A stretch of 64,000 nt of DNA. Source: Eudorina sp. 2006-703-Eu-15. Lineage: Eukaryota > Chlorophyta > Chlorophyceae > Chlamydomonadales > Volvocaceae. The position numbers and the translations under genes are program-made. The notes beneath the pieces were generated by a model. The model saw nothing but the letters and a program-made list of their open reading frames with translations. It did no database searches and was not told where the DNA came from. The stretch spans positions 62,001 through 126,000 of the forward strand of contig BDSI01000049.1 of assembly GCA_003117195.1 (NCBI GenBank), read 5' to 3'. How positions within the stretch are numbered: position 1 is the stretch's first letter; each line of letters begins with the position of its first letter. Positions 20,718-30,041 of this stretch are shown here, in pieces.

Positions 20718-22280
20718 GCTGCCTTCTTGACACTGACGGGGTCAGGGTCGGGATGCGCAATTGAGAGCCCTGTGAATGGTTGGGAATAGGCGTCCACGTT
20801 GGCCCCGAACAGTTGATCTTCTGCATGTACACTGAAGTAGCATTCAATTTCTTCGGCACTGTTCAGTGGTGATGAGAACCGCTCCGCGACAGGGCCGGAG
20901 TCTAGGTCCTGCAAGGCTTTAATGAGTACGCACCGCAGGCGTTCGTTAATAGTGGCCTGCGATCTTGGTGGGCCTTTGACCGCTCGACCGTTGGGGTCTC
21001 TGCTGTACCTCAGGAGGAGCCGCGCGACGTCTTCAGCAAAGCCGCCCTGGGCCGCGAGGCTTCTGTGGACCTCGGGGTAGGCCGTCGATGCGTGGTGATA
21101 GCGCTTTCGCAGGGTATCAAGGCGTTGCATGCTGAGTGTCCCCACACATTTCCCTCTTGGGTCATAGACGAAGGCCGTTGCGTCGTCGGTCGTATTGCCA
21201 TCAGCTGTGCGCCGGCCCAGCTGTATCTGGTACCGCCCCGTAGGTTGCGTGTCCGTGTACGGGTTACACGGCGAAGCCTCAAGGGTAGTGTTCGCGCGGA
21301 TGAGTCGTGCGCGATGTGCGTGGTCCAGGGGTGGCTGGTCCCATCGGCCTTGCCGCTGCTGGTTCGTGAGGGCGGTGTCGCGGGGCTTGGTGTACACCAA
21401 TCGGGGAGCCGCGCTGCGCAGCTGTTTCTGCTTAAACCTAGCCAGGGCGTCTGGTCCGCTCGGCAGCCTCTCCAGATGTGCCGCGGGGATGTCTGACGGT
21501 TCCCACACCGCCCGTCGGAAGTAACGGTCCATCCGGGTGCCGTAGAGCCCCTTCACCGGCAGGAGCTGTTTCGGCACGTACCCCATGCTTTTGTACGCGT
21601 CGACAACTGACATCGGGATGATTGTGTCGTTCCATCGGACTGTGTAGTACCGTTCATGTGTCGCTGCTGATTTGCCCGTCCCGACTTTCTGCTTCTTGGA
21701 GGATCTCGCGCTTGTGGGTGCGACTCGTTTAGTGATGGGGCCCGCGAGGACCTCGGCGATGTCCTCCGCTTCATTGTACAGGTCGTATACTAATTGCTGC
21801 TGTCCCGTGGTGTCCTCGGCTTTGCCCTTTCCAGACTTCCAGGGGATACAGTTTTGGAGGATCTGCTTCCGAGCGACTTGCCACTGTGGCCGCCACCACT
21901 GGGGGATAAGATGCTCCTGATGTGGCGTCGGTGCTGGCGACACTGTGTACGGTCCGGATGTTCGCGGCTCGTCGCCGAGTTCCACCTCTACAGTAGTCAT
22001 TAGAGCGGCGTCCTCGGCGCCATCGCTCCGCCGAGCGCGGGGCGCCGCTGGCGTGTCATCAAGCCCTTTGCTGGCGAGGTACGCTAGGACAGGGTTTGGG
22101 GATTCTGTGCTCTTCTCCTCGTCTAGCCTGGGGGCCCTCCTGATACACGGTGTTTCACGGTTTATTGGGTTCGGGGGTGGCCGCGGTCCTTGTGCGACGG
22201 GTCCTTGCAGGGTGCCAAGGCTGGGCACGCATTTGCGTGTGTCCTGCCGCAGCGCGGCCATGACTCGCCGTGTTTCCATG
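20718..22280 (-). pseudogene. LINE A linker region between RT and RNase H
   Basis: About 520 residues between the RT-proximal part and RNase H with no known domain (contains YYTVRWNDTIIPMSV and YHHASTAYPEVHRSL). It matches copy B (43883-41927) at high identity. The 5' side is cut by the gypsy insertion; the reading frame originally continued from ...HRTSCM (at 30037-30041) to ETRRVM here, as shown by uninterrupted copy B. It ends in the telomere-type patch. Confidence 0.75.
22276..22280. repeat. Target-site duplication of gypsy copy 2 (left)
   Basis: CCATG, repeated at 30037-30041. The empty site is visible in LINE copy B near 44286-44290. Confidence 0.93.
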
Positions 22281-22818
22281 TGTAACACGGGGCTCGCGGA
22301 CTTAGTGAAATACGTAAGGGAGCGAGCACGCCGTCGTTACAAAAGAGTCGCAAAGCTCTTGGGACAAATATGATAAATATTATAAGTTAAGAATGCAATA
22401 ATGGATTGCATCTGATGGAGGTAGGAATACGGAGTTGATGTCCGTATACGGCCGATGCGACATGTTCGTAATCGGACCTTCTGCTATTGACAGTCGATCC
22501 TACCACGGTTCCCAACATGGTAGCTTTGACGGACAAAGCTGTTACATCCTATGGTGTAAGTTGAGGTTTTGTATCACGCCCGTGGGGTGTCACACGGGAG
22601 GAGTGTAAATCTAAGGACGCACACGTTGCCGACATGGTACGGCACTGGGTGATGCGAGGCCCCAGGTGCATAAAGGCTCGCACGGGTAGGGCATGAGCCA
22701 TCACTAGACACCTAGTGGTTGTGGATCATTCCCACACTACGCCATTGCACATTCGTGTTACTTCCGTAAGTCTACCCTACGATCCATACGCTTCCGCTAC
22801 ACCAAAACCGGTGTTACA
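22281..22818 (+). repeat. 5' LTR of gypsy copy 2
   Basis: TGTAACACGG...CCGGTGTTACA, 538 bp, identical to 29499-30036 as read. Should contain the promoter; the only TATA-like string noted is CATAAAGG near 22670. ACGCTTCCGCT (22788-22798) is complementary to the initiator tRNA-Met D-arm. Confidence 0.97.
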
Positions 22819-22820
22819 AG

Positions 22821-22838
22821 TGGTATCCTACGACCAGG
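22821..22838 (+). other. Primer-binding site of gypsy copy 2
   Basis: TGGTATCCTACGACCAGG, two bases after the LTR. Ends match the complement of initiator tRNA-Met (recalled). Confidence 0.75.
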
Positions 22839-22893
22839 TTAGGGTACATTTACATTTTATTTTTCTTCTCTTTGATTTCATACGTCCCGAAAA

Positions 22894-25161
22894 ATGCCTA
22901 AGCACGGAAAGGCTGTTCTGCCGGCCAAGGGGGCCGATGATCGGGCGGCCGATACCGCTGAGGTTGAGCGCGAGGGCGCTCCGGCTGAGACTGGCGCGGA
23001 GGCGCCTGTGGATGATCCAATGGTGGGTTGTAAGGGCAAGAGCCCGTCTAAGAAGAAGCACCGGGACGGACCGGCGCCTACCTTGCCTGAGTTGTACCGT
23101 CGGGCTGCTGCAAAGGGCACTGGGAAGCCCAAGTCTAATAAGAAGGCCAAGGGGCCGAAGTCCGGAATTAAGGCGGTAGCTCAGAAAATTATTTTTGATG
23201 AAAATGGCGAGCGCGTGGGCTCCGGGAAGAAAACAAGTGGGAAGAAGCGAGCGCGCGAACCTACTCCCGTTTCTTCGGATAGCGAGTCCTTGGACAACGG
23301 GTCCACTTCTTCTTCCTCGGACTCAGATGATGATACTGCCCCTGCCCGTCGTGCCCGTGCTCCACAGACGGCTTCGGACCTCGCGAAGGAGGTCGCGAAG
23401 GCCACAATCGACGACGCTGACGCTGAAGGGCCCAAGGGTCGCTCGTCGCCGAACGCTGCGGCCGCGACCGCTGAGCCGGTCGACGCGGCCAGGGTTATTA
23501 GGCTCGAGAGAAAGGTTGGAGACATGGACAATAAGCTCTCCAACATCGAAGGACTGCTGACCACCTTGGTCAACAAACGTCGCCAGTCCGAACCCAACTC
23601 CACCGACACCTCCCGGTCCACTTCACCTTCCCGAGAGTCCGGACAGGCCACTGCTTCGGTCCGCTCCTCTGACAGCGAGCGGACCCGGCACAAGAAGAAG
23701 CGCGCAGCTAAGCGGGCGCGCAAGCAGGCTCGGGCAGAAAAGGACGCGGCGGAGCACGCTCTTTTGGACAGGGAGGTGGCGGCTGCAAATGAGGAGCGCA
23801 GGCAGCGCGCGGCGGCTACGGAGAAGGCCGCTGCGGCTGCTGCAGCTGGTGGAGCGGCGGCCGCGGGGGCGGCTGCCGCTGCGGTGTGCGCTGGCGCTGC
23901 TGTCGGTTGCGAGGCGGCGGGCGCCGGTGCTGGTGCGTCCCCTGGCGTTGGTTCGGCGCCGCAGCAGGCGGCCAACTATGCCGCGGCGGCGGCGGGTGGT
24001 CTCTCTACCAGGGATCCGAGCCGCATTGAGATGTTTGCTCGGGAGGCGTTCAACCGGCTGGGCCACGAGCTGGATAGTGAAATCTTGCGTTCAGCAACGC
24101 AGGAGCACGTGGAGTACCGGATGGGTCGTCCCTTGATCAAGCCGGAGGCTGCACGCGTGGCGGCCCTCCTCGTTCGCTGGCTGGATGGGCGCGCCGGTCC
24201 CGGCCCGAGCAACCCAGGTGCGCCATTTATGGGCACCGAAGACGCACTACCGCCGCAAGGGTTCGTTCCGCAGCAGGGTCCCGAGGTGAGCAATCACCGT
24301 CGCTTGCCTAACCCAGTTAAGTTTAATGGGAAGACGGATAGTCACATCTCGTGCACACAAACTTGGTTCGATGGGCTTGTGCGATACATGCAAGCAAGTG
24401 GCTTGTTGCCCACCGAACACTTCATCTTTTGGTTGACTGGTCGTGCACAAGAATGGGGGCAAGCACTGCTCAAATCCTTTGCAGATAAGGGGCAAGTTTT
24501 GACTTTGTCCGCCTTGCGCGCTGCATTCCTTTTGCAATACGGCGATGTGCGCCGTCATACTGAGCAGGAGGCACGGGATCGTTTGCATGCGGGCGAACAC
24601 GCCATGAAAACCGGGGAACGCGTGCAAGAATACACACAGAGGTTCCGTGAAATCATCAGGGATGCACGGACCATGTCTCAGGGAGACATGATCGGATGGT
24701 TCTTGCGCGGGTTACCCTCAGCAATGCGTAAGGCATGCGGTACGGATGCCAATGGACGAGATTGGCAGGACCTTGACCACTTGATTGAATTTGCAATTGG
24801 ACAAGAAACCCGCTACCGCGTTGCTGCTGCAATCAAGGCTGCCGCAGCTAACCTGAATTTTGCTTCCACACCCCGTTCGAAATCCCTCAAACAGAAGCAT
24901 ACTCCTAAGAGGCCAAGAAAGGCAATCGAGTGCTTCAACTGCGGGCACATGGTCGACGACTTACATGAGCATCGTAGCTCTGGAAAGTGCGAAGAGATCC
25001 GTCGTGTGGCGGGTCCTCCAGTGCCGCGTGCGAACCACAATGAGTACAACAAGAATCGTGGTCGGGGAAACGGCCGTGGTGGCCGCGGGGGTCGTGGGAG
25101 CTATGGAGGCCGCGGTGGCCGCGGTGGGCGTGGCTCCAGTGGTGACCCCATGCAGGAATAG
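22894..25161 (+). CDS. gag: Gag polyprotein of gypsy copy 2 (755 aa)
   Basis: Structural protein of the virus-like particle. The N-terminal ~350 residues are charged and low in complexity (Lys/Glu/Ala, Ser-rich SSSSDSDDD near 135-145, poly-Ala about 305-345). Residues about 470-640 look like a gypsy capsid core (FDGLVRYMQASG, FWLTGRAQEWGQ). CFNCGHM...HRSSGKC near 680-700 is a variant zinc knuckle with longer than usual spacing. The C terminus is an RGG box. Starts at the first ATG after the PBS. Ends in a single UAG; the following codons stay open in the same frame into pol, so Gag-Pol is probably made by readthrough. Confidence 0.95.
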   Translation: MPKHGKAVLPAKGADDRAADTAEVEREGAPAETGAEAPVDDPMVGCKGKSPSKKKHRDGPAPTLPELYRRAAAKGTGKPKSNKKAKGPKSGIKAVAQKIIFDENGERVGSGKKTSGKKRAREPTPVSSDSESLDNGSTSSSSDSDDDTAPARRARAPQTASDLAKEVAKATIDDADAEGPKGRSSPNAAAATAEPVDAARVIRLERKVGDMDNKLSNIEGLLTTLVNKRRQSEPNSTDTSRSTSPSRESGQATASVRSSDSERTRHKKKRAAKRARKQARAEKDAAEHALLDREVAAANEERRQRAAATEKAAAAAAAGGAAAAGAAAAAVCAGAAVGCEAAGAGAGASPGVGSAPQQAANYAAAAAGGLSTRDPSRIEMFAREAFNRLGHELDSEILRSATQEHVEYRMGRPLIKPEAARVAALLVRWLDGRAGPGPSNPGAPFMGTEDALPPQGFVPQQGPEVSNHRRLPNPVKFNGKTDSHISCTQTWFDGLVRYMQASGLLPTEHFIFWLTGRAQEWGQALLKSFADKGQVLTLSALRAAFLLQYGDVRRHTEQEARDRLHAGEHAMKTGERVQEYTQRFREIIRDARTMSQGDMIGWFLRGLPSAMRKACGTDANGRDWQDLDHLIEFAIGQETRYRVAAAIKAAAANLNFASTPRSKSLKQKHTPKRPRKAIECFNCGHMVDDLHEHRSSGKCEEIRRVAGPPVPRANHNEYNKNRGRGNGRGGRGGRGSYGGRGGRGGRGSSGDPMQE
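25159..25161 (+). promoter_or_regulatory. In-frame UAG between gag and pol, candidate readthrough site
   Basis: Context CAG GAA TAG GGG GTT GGC AAG. Gag and pol share a frame (both starts are 1 modulo 3). The first in-frame ATG of pol comes only about 19 codons after the TTG at 25177. Copy 1 has the same stop and context at 8857-8859. The layout recalls gammaretroviral gag UAG readthrough. A 10-bp palindrome, CAAGCGCTTG, lies 9 bases downstream; any stimulatory structure is unproven. Confidence 0.6.
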
Positions 25162-28100
25162 GGGGTTGGCAAGCGCTTGGAGGGTGAAAGTCAGGAACGG
25201 GATGCACCGAGGGTGAGTGCTGCTGACGGAATGCAGGATGAACCCGCGGTTGCTGTACAGGAAAGGCCTGTCGTTGATTCCCCTGACTTGGACGATTGGT
25301 TGCCGCCTCCGCCAGAGGCTGAGACGTCTGATAGAATGTTTTTGGAGTCGGAATTTCGCGCTGTGCAAGCTCGACTCGGTCGGACGTTCACCTTTGACGC
25401 GGCATGTAACGATGATGGCAGCAATCGATTGTGTCAGCGCTTTGCCTGTCCCAGCCGTTCGTTTTTCGACCAGGATGTGTCGAACGAAGTGGTTTGGGCC
25501 CACCCTCCGGTTACACAGATTGATCAGTGGCTGCAGCATTATCAGAAATGCAAACTGAAGTCTCCCGAGCGTACGAGTGCTTGCTTTGTCGCGCCACAGT
25601 GGCCGCATGTTCAGCACCTTTTTCGAGAAGCTGGGTTCCGTTTGTTAAAGACATATCCTGTAGGCACGCAGTTGCTTACAGGTCCAGGAAAGGATGGGCA
25701 ACGGGTCACGCTACCGGGCATACATTGGCCCGTACAACTTTGGTACGACCCGCCCAGGGAACCAGCTAAGTTGAGCACTCTGCGCACCGGGCGCAGCCAT
25801 ACGATGCAGTTCGATGCTAGGATTGCGGACTCTCCAGCACGAACCTTGGTAGACAGTGGCGCAGATTGCAACGGGACTGCACATGGGTTCATTACGCTTT
25901 CCCTTGCACGTCAGTTGTCTTTGATGCTACGTAATTCGGAAACGGTTACGGTACGACTTGCAGATGGTCAGTCCACTCGGTTGCACGGACAGGTTCGTGC
26001 CAAGTTGCGCATTGGGAACCATACCGAATGGGTTACGCTACTAGTGCTTCCCGAAGGGGTTCCGGGTATTGATGTGATCCTAAGCTCAGATTGGCTTCAT
26101 GTGCGCCAAGCTCGAATGGATTACAAGCGCAAGATGTTGACCATTTGTTATCAGGGGCACGACGTGAAACTGAAACCGTCGTACGCAGCGTTGGAAGGCT
26201 TTGATCCGCTTAGCGGAAAACCGCTGCTTAGTACCGCAACTGTTGAATTTACCGGCGATAAGGAGATAGGGCTCCTGTCTGCCAAACAAGCAGCTAAGGC
26301 CCTGGCACGGGGGGCGCGCAGTTATCTTATGTTGGTGCGCGCGGAAAGCCAACCGTCCGTCGAGCGTGCGACGCTCGCTACAACCGTTGCTGACCGAGCC
26401 GATGGTGTCAGTGACAACCTGGTCCCGGAGCAGGAAATTCAGGCGCTTTTAAAAGAATATGAGGACGTGTTTGAAGAGCTCACAGGCCTACCGCCTGACC
26501 GCGGTACTGGTCACACTATTCCCCTGGTGCCCAACGCGGAACCGCCTGCCAAAAGAATGTATAGGCTATCGCCTAAAGAAATGGATGAAGTACGGAAGCA
26601 AGTCACCGATCTTCTGGCGAAAGGTTATATTGAGCCTTCCAATTCTCCGTACGGAGCGCCGGTCCTCTTCGTCCAGAAGGCCAACGGAGAGCTTCGAATG
26701 TGTCTCGACTATCGAGCTCTTAACAAAATTACGGTGAAACGGCGGTATCCAATGCCCAACATCACGGAAATTTTCGATGCATTACAGGGTGCGAAAGTTT
26801 TTACTTCGCTCGATCTCCAGCAAGGTTATTATCAGATCCGCATATCTCCGGAGGATATCCCTAAGACCGCATTTATTGCGCCTGGGATGGGTCAGTTCGC
26901 TTTTCGGGTACTTTGCTTCGGACTGACTAATGCGCCTGCGACTTTCCAATCCGTGATGAATGGGATTTTTGCTAAGCACATCGGAAAATTTGTTCTGGTG
27001 TACTTGGACGACATTCTGGTGTTCAGTAAGACGCCAGACGAGCATGTACAGCATCTCCGTACTGTGCTGTCACTGCTCAGGGAGCACCACTTCAAGGCTA
27101 AGCTGTCAAAATGTGACTTCAATAAATCGGAATTGAAGTTCCTCGGCCATATTGTGAGCCGTGAGGGTCTGAAGGTAGATGCCTCGAAAGTCGCTACGGT
27201 ACGGGATTGGCCCGTCCCCAAGGATCTTAAGAAGCTCCGCGAGTTCCTTGGTTTAGCAAACTACTTCAGACGTTTTATCCAGGGGTTTTCGAGCTTGGCA
27301 GCTCCGTTGACAGCTTTGACCAGCGCGAAAGTGCCCTTCGTCTGGTCTCCTCAGTGCCAAGCGGCATTCGAGGGAATTAAGACAGCCTTGATGAATGCAC
27401 CGGTCCTCGCCCTACCCCAGCTTGACAAACCCTTTGAGGTTTGGTCTGATGCGTCGGTATTCGGTACGGGAGCTGTTCTGATGCAGGACGGACACCCGGT
27501 GGCGTACACCAGTCAGAAATTCACTGGTGCGGAACACAATTATACGACCACAGATCAAGAATGCCTTGGGGTTATACACGCTCTTACTGAGTGGCGCTGC
27601 TACCTAGAGGGTTGTGAGTTCTTGTTGATTACAGATCATCACCCACTAGTCTACTTGCACGAGCAGCGCGGGGCTGGGTTGCTGTCACGACGACAGGCGA
27701 GATGGATGGAATACCTTCAGCGCTTCAATGGCATGAAGTGGGAATACCGTCCGGGGCGAATCAACGTGGCTGATCCGATCAGTCGCATTCATGACGCGGT
27801 GTTAGCGGTGCTTGCCGGGTCCCTAACGGTTGGCGACCTTGGCAAACGGATACGTGAAGGGTATGCTGGAGACCCTTGGTATAAGAAACCGAAGGCAGCA
27901 GTGATGCAGTTTAAGAGGCGGGACGGGTTCTGGTACAAGGGTGACCAGATAGTCGTACCTAGGGATCCCATGCTGCGCACATCCATCATAAAGGAGTACC
28001 ACGACCCTCCTTTCTCTGGGCATAAGGGTGCTGAGCGCACCGCAGAAGCGATCGCAAGGACGTTCTGGTGGTCTGGCCTCCACGCAGACGTGCAACGTTA

Positions 28101-29451
28101 TGTTGCCAGTTGCCCATCGTGCCAGCGAAACAAGCCCCTTAACAAGAAGCCGGGGGGCCTACTGCATCCTCTCCCGATTCCACAGGGAGTGTGGGAAAGT
28201 GTCTCAATGGATCTGATAACACAGCTGCCAACCACGAAGGACGGGCACGACGCTGTTGTTGTGTTTGTGGACCGGCTCAGCAAGATGACCCACTTTGCTG
28301 CCACACACACCAGCGCCACGGCAGAGGACTTGGCACACCTTTTCGTGTCAACTGTCTTCAAGCAACACGGATTACCTAAGAATTTTGTCTCGGACCGCGA
28401 TCCACGGTTCACGAGCAAATTCTGGAAGGAAGTTACGCGCCTGCTTGGCACACACTGTTATATGAGTACAGCGTTCCATCCGCAGACCGATGGCCAGACA
28501 GAGCGGATGAACCGCCTCTTGGAAGAGACACTCAGGCACTACATTGCTCCCACTCATGACGATTGGGAACAGCATCTGCCGCTTGTTGAATTCGCGATAA
28601 ACAATGCTTGGCAGGAGTCTATAGGCACCACACCGTTCCTGCTTAACGGCGGACGGCAGCCGCGTACCCCGGTTGATCTTGGTTTGCCTAGCAACGTGCC
28701 TGGCGCTGTACGATTTAGTGCCAACCTCCGCGAACGACTCGCGCGAGCAAGGGCGTGCCTCGAAGCTGCTCAGCAGAGGCAAAAGAAACACGCGAACAAA
28801 AAGAGAACAATCGCGCAGTTTCAACAGGGTCAGGAGGTGTTGCTCAGTACGAAGAACATTACGTTCAAGTCCCCTGGTACGCGCAAGTTGTTGCCGCGTT
28901 GGATCGGGCCCTATCGCATTGAGAAGATGGTGGGACCCGCGGCAGCTAGGCTGACGTTGCCTACTGAGATGCGCATTCATCCAGTGTTCCACGTTTCACT
29001 GTTAAAACACTTCAAACGCGATGGGCGGACCCCACCGGCCCCTGCCTTCACAATTGGTGAAGATGAGTACTGGATGGTTGAGGATATTGCCGACCATCGT
29101 GATGTCAGTGCAGGGCGCGGTCGATACAGACGGGAATACTTCGTCAGGTGGCAGGGTTTCCCTCCCTCTGAAAACAGCTGGGAGCCGGATGCTACCCTGC
29201 GGGAGTCTGCGCCAGTGGAACAACTGATCGAGGCATATGAAACACGCCTGCCCGAGGCGAGCCGAAAGGAGCAATCCCACGCTGCTTTAAAAGCGCAGCG
29301 CAAGGAAAACCATGGTAACAAAGGTGCCCAACCCCAGGAGCGGACACAGCCTACCCCGACTGTGCAGGAAACACAGAAACCGGATGACGATGTTGGCACA
29401 ACCACACGTCGATCTAAGCGATTATTGGGGAAAAGGAAGGCTGAGGAGTAA
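25162..29451 (+). CDS. pol: Pol polyprotein of gypsy copy 2: Dam-like, PR, RT, RNase H, IN, chromodomain
   Basis: Open for 1424 codons from the TTG at 25177 (residue 1 here), no internal stop. Residues 70-190: a region like phage-type adenine methylase (FDAACNDDGSNRLC 73-86, VWAHPP 106-111, FVAPQWP 137-143). Protease DSGAD 226-230. RT about 430-640, with LCFGLTNAPATFQ and catalytic YLDD 609-612. RNase H with Asp758 in WSDAS. Integrase: zinc finger H942...C979/C982, then Asp1012, Asp1073 and Glu1109 (DD35E). Chromodomain about 1298-1350 (EYFVRWQGFPPSENSWEP), which reads histone marks and steers integration in chromoviruses. C-terminal tail basic. No ATG near the 5' end, so translation probably continues from gag through the UAG. 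All key residues present. Confidence 0.95.
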   Translation, partial: GVGKRLEGESQERDAPRVSAADGMQDEPAVAVQERPVVDSPDLDDWLPPPPEAETSDRMFLESEFRAVQARLGRTFTFDAACNDDGSNRLCQRFACPSRSFFDQDVSNEVVWAHPPVTQIDQWLQHYQKCKLKSPERTSACFVAPQWPHVQHLFREAGFRLLKTYPVGTQLLTGPGKDGQRVTLPGIHWPVQLWYDPPREPAKLSTLRTGRSHTMQFDARIADSPARTLVDSGADCNGTAHGFITLSLARQLSLMLRNSETVTVRLADGQSTRLHGQVRAKLRIGNHTEWVTLLVLPEGVPGIDVILSSDWLHVRQARMDYKRKMLTICYQGHDVKLKPSYAALEGFDPLSGKPLLSTATVEFTGDKEIGLLSAKQAAKALARGARSYLMLVRAESQPSVERATLATTVADRADGVSDNLVPEQEIQALLKEYEDVFEELTGLPPDRGTGHTIPLVPNAEPPAKRMYRLSPKEMDEVRKQVTDLLAKGYIEPSNSPYGAPVLFVQKANGELRMCLDYRALNKITVKRRYPMPNITEIFDALQGAKVFTSLDLQQGYYQIRISPEDIPKTAFIAPGMGQFAFRVLCFGLTNAPATFQSVMNGIFAKHIGKFVLVYLDDILVFSKTPDEHVQHLRTVLSLLREHHFKAKLSKCDFNKSELKFLGHIVSREGLKVDASKVATVRDWPVPKDLKKLREFLGLANYFRRFIQGFSSLAAPLTALTSAKVPFVWSPQCQAAFEGIKTALMNAPVLALPQLDKPFEVWSDASVFGTGAVLMQDGHPVAYTSQKFTGAEHNYTTTDQECLGVIHALTEWRCYLEGCEFLLITDHHPLVYLHEQRGAGLLSRRQARWMEYLQRFNGMKWEYRPGRINVADPISRIHDAVLAVLAGSLTVGDLGKRIREGYAGDPWYKKPKAAVMQFKRRDGFWYKGDQIVVPRDPMLRTSIIKEYHDPPFSGHKGAERTAEAIARTFWWSGLHADVQRYVASCPSCQRNKPLNKKPGGLLHPLPIPQGVWESVSMDLITQLPTTKDGHDAVVVFVDRLSKMTHFAATHTSATAEDLAHLFVSTVFKQHGLPKNFVSDRDPRFTSKFWKEVTRLLGTHCYMSTAFHPQTDGQTERMNRLLEETLRHYIAPTHDDWEQHLPLVEFAINNAWQESIGTTPFLLNGGRQPRTPVDLGLPSNVPGAVRFSANLRERLARARACLEAAQQRQKKHANKKRTIAQFQQGQEVLLSTKNITFKSPGTRKLLPRWIGPYRIEKMVGPAAARLTLPTEMRIHPVFHVSLLKHFKRDGRTPPAPAFTIGEDEYWMVEDIADHRDVSAGRGRYRREYFVRWQGFPPSENSWEPDATLRESAPVEQLIEAYETRLPEASRKEQSHAALKAQRKENHGNKGAQPQERTQPTPTVQETQKPDDDVGTTTRRSKRLLGKRKAEE

Positions 29452-29485
29452 TGGAAGTCGTCAAAGCTCTCGGGACGTTCGCTTC

Positions 29486-29498
29486 AGGGGGGGGAGAA
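29486..29498 (+). other. Polypurine tract of gypsy copy 2
   Basis: AGGGGGGGGAGAA immediately before the 3' LTR. Confidence 0.9.
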
Positions 29499-30036
29499 TG
29501 TAACACGGGGCTCGCGGACTTAGTGAAATACGTAAGGGAGCGAGCACGCCGTCGTTACAAAAGAGTCGCAAAGCTCTTGGGACAAATATGATAAATATTA
29601 TAAGTTAAGAATGCAATAATGGATTGCATCTGATGGAGGTAGGAATACGGAGTTGATGTCCGTATACGGCCGATGCGACATGTTCGTAATCGGACCTTCT
29701 GCTATTGACAGTCGATCCTACCACGGTTCCCAACATGGTAGCTTTGACGGACAAAGCTGTTACATCCTATGGTGTAAGTTGAGGTTTTGTATCACGCCCG
29801 TGGGGTGTCACACGGGAGGAGTGTAAATCTAAGGACGCACACGTTGCCGACATGGTACGGCACTGGGTGATGCGAGGCCCCAGGTGCATAAAGGCTCGCA
29901 CGGGTAGGGCATGAGCCATCACTAGACACCTAGTGGTTGTGGATCATTCCCACACTACGCCATTGCACATTCGTGTTACTTCCGTAAGTCTACCCTACGA
30001 TCCATACGCTTCCGCTACACCAAAACCGGTGTTACA
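29499..30036 (+). repeat. 3' LTR of gypsy copy 2
   Basis: 538 bp; no difference from the 5' LTR found by eye. Confidence 0.97.
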
Positions 30037-30041
30037 CCATG
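30037..30041. repeat. Target-site duplication of gypsy copy 2 (right)
   Basis: CCATG, partner of 22276-22280. Confidence 0.93.

Larger units (their letters stand above)
22281..30036 (+). mobile_element. Ty3/gypsy chromovirus, copy 2, intact (7,756 bp)
   Basis: Complete forward-strand element nested in LINE copy A: 5' LTR 22281-22818, PBS 22821-22838, gag 22894-25161, pol 25162-29451, polypurine tract 29486-29498, 3' LTR 29499-30036. The two LTRs are identical over 538 bp by eye, and gag and pol are open, so this is the youngest insertion and probably able to transpose. TSD CCATG. The integrase C terminus carries a chromodomain, placing it among chromoviruses. Confidence 0.97.
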
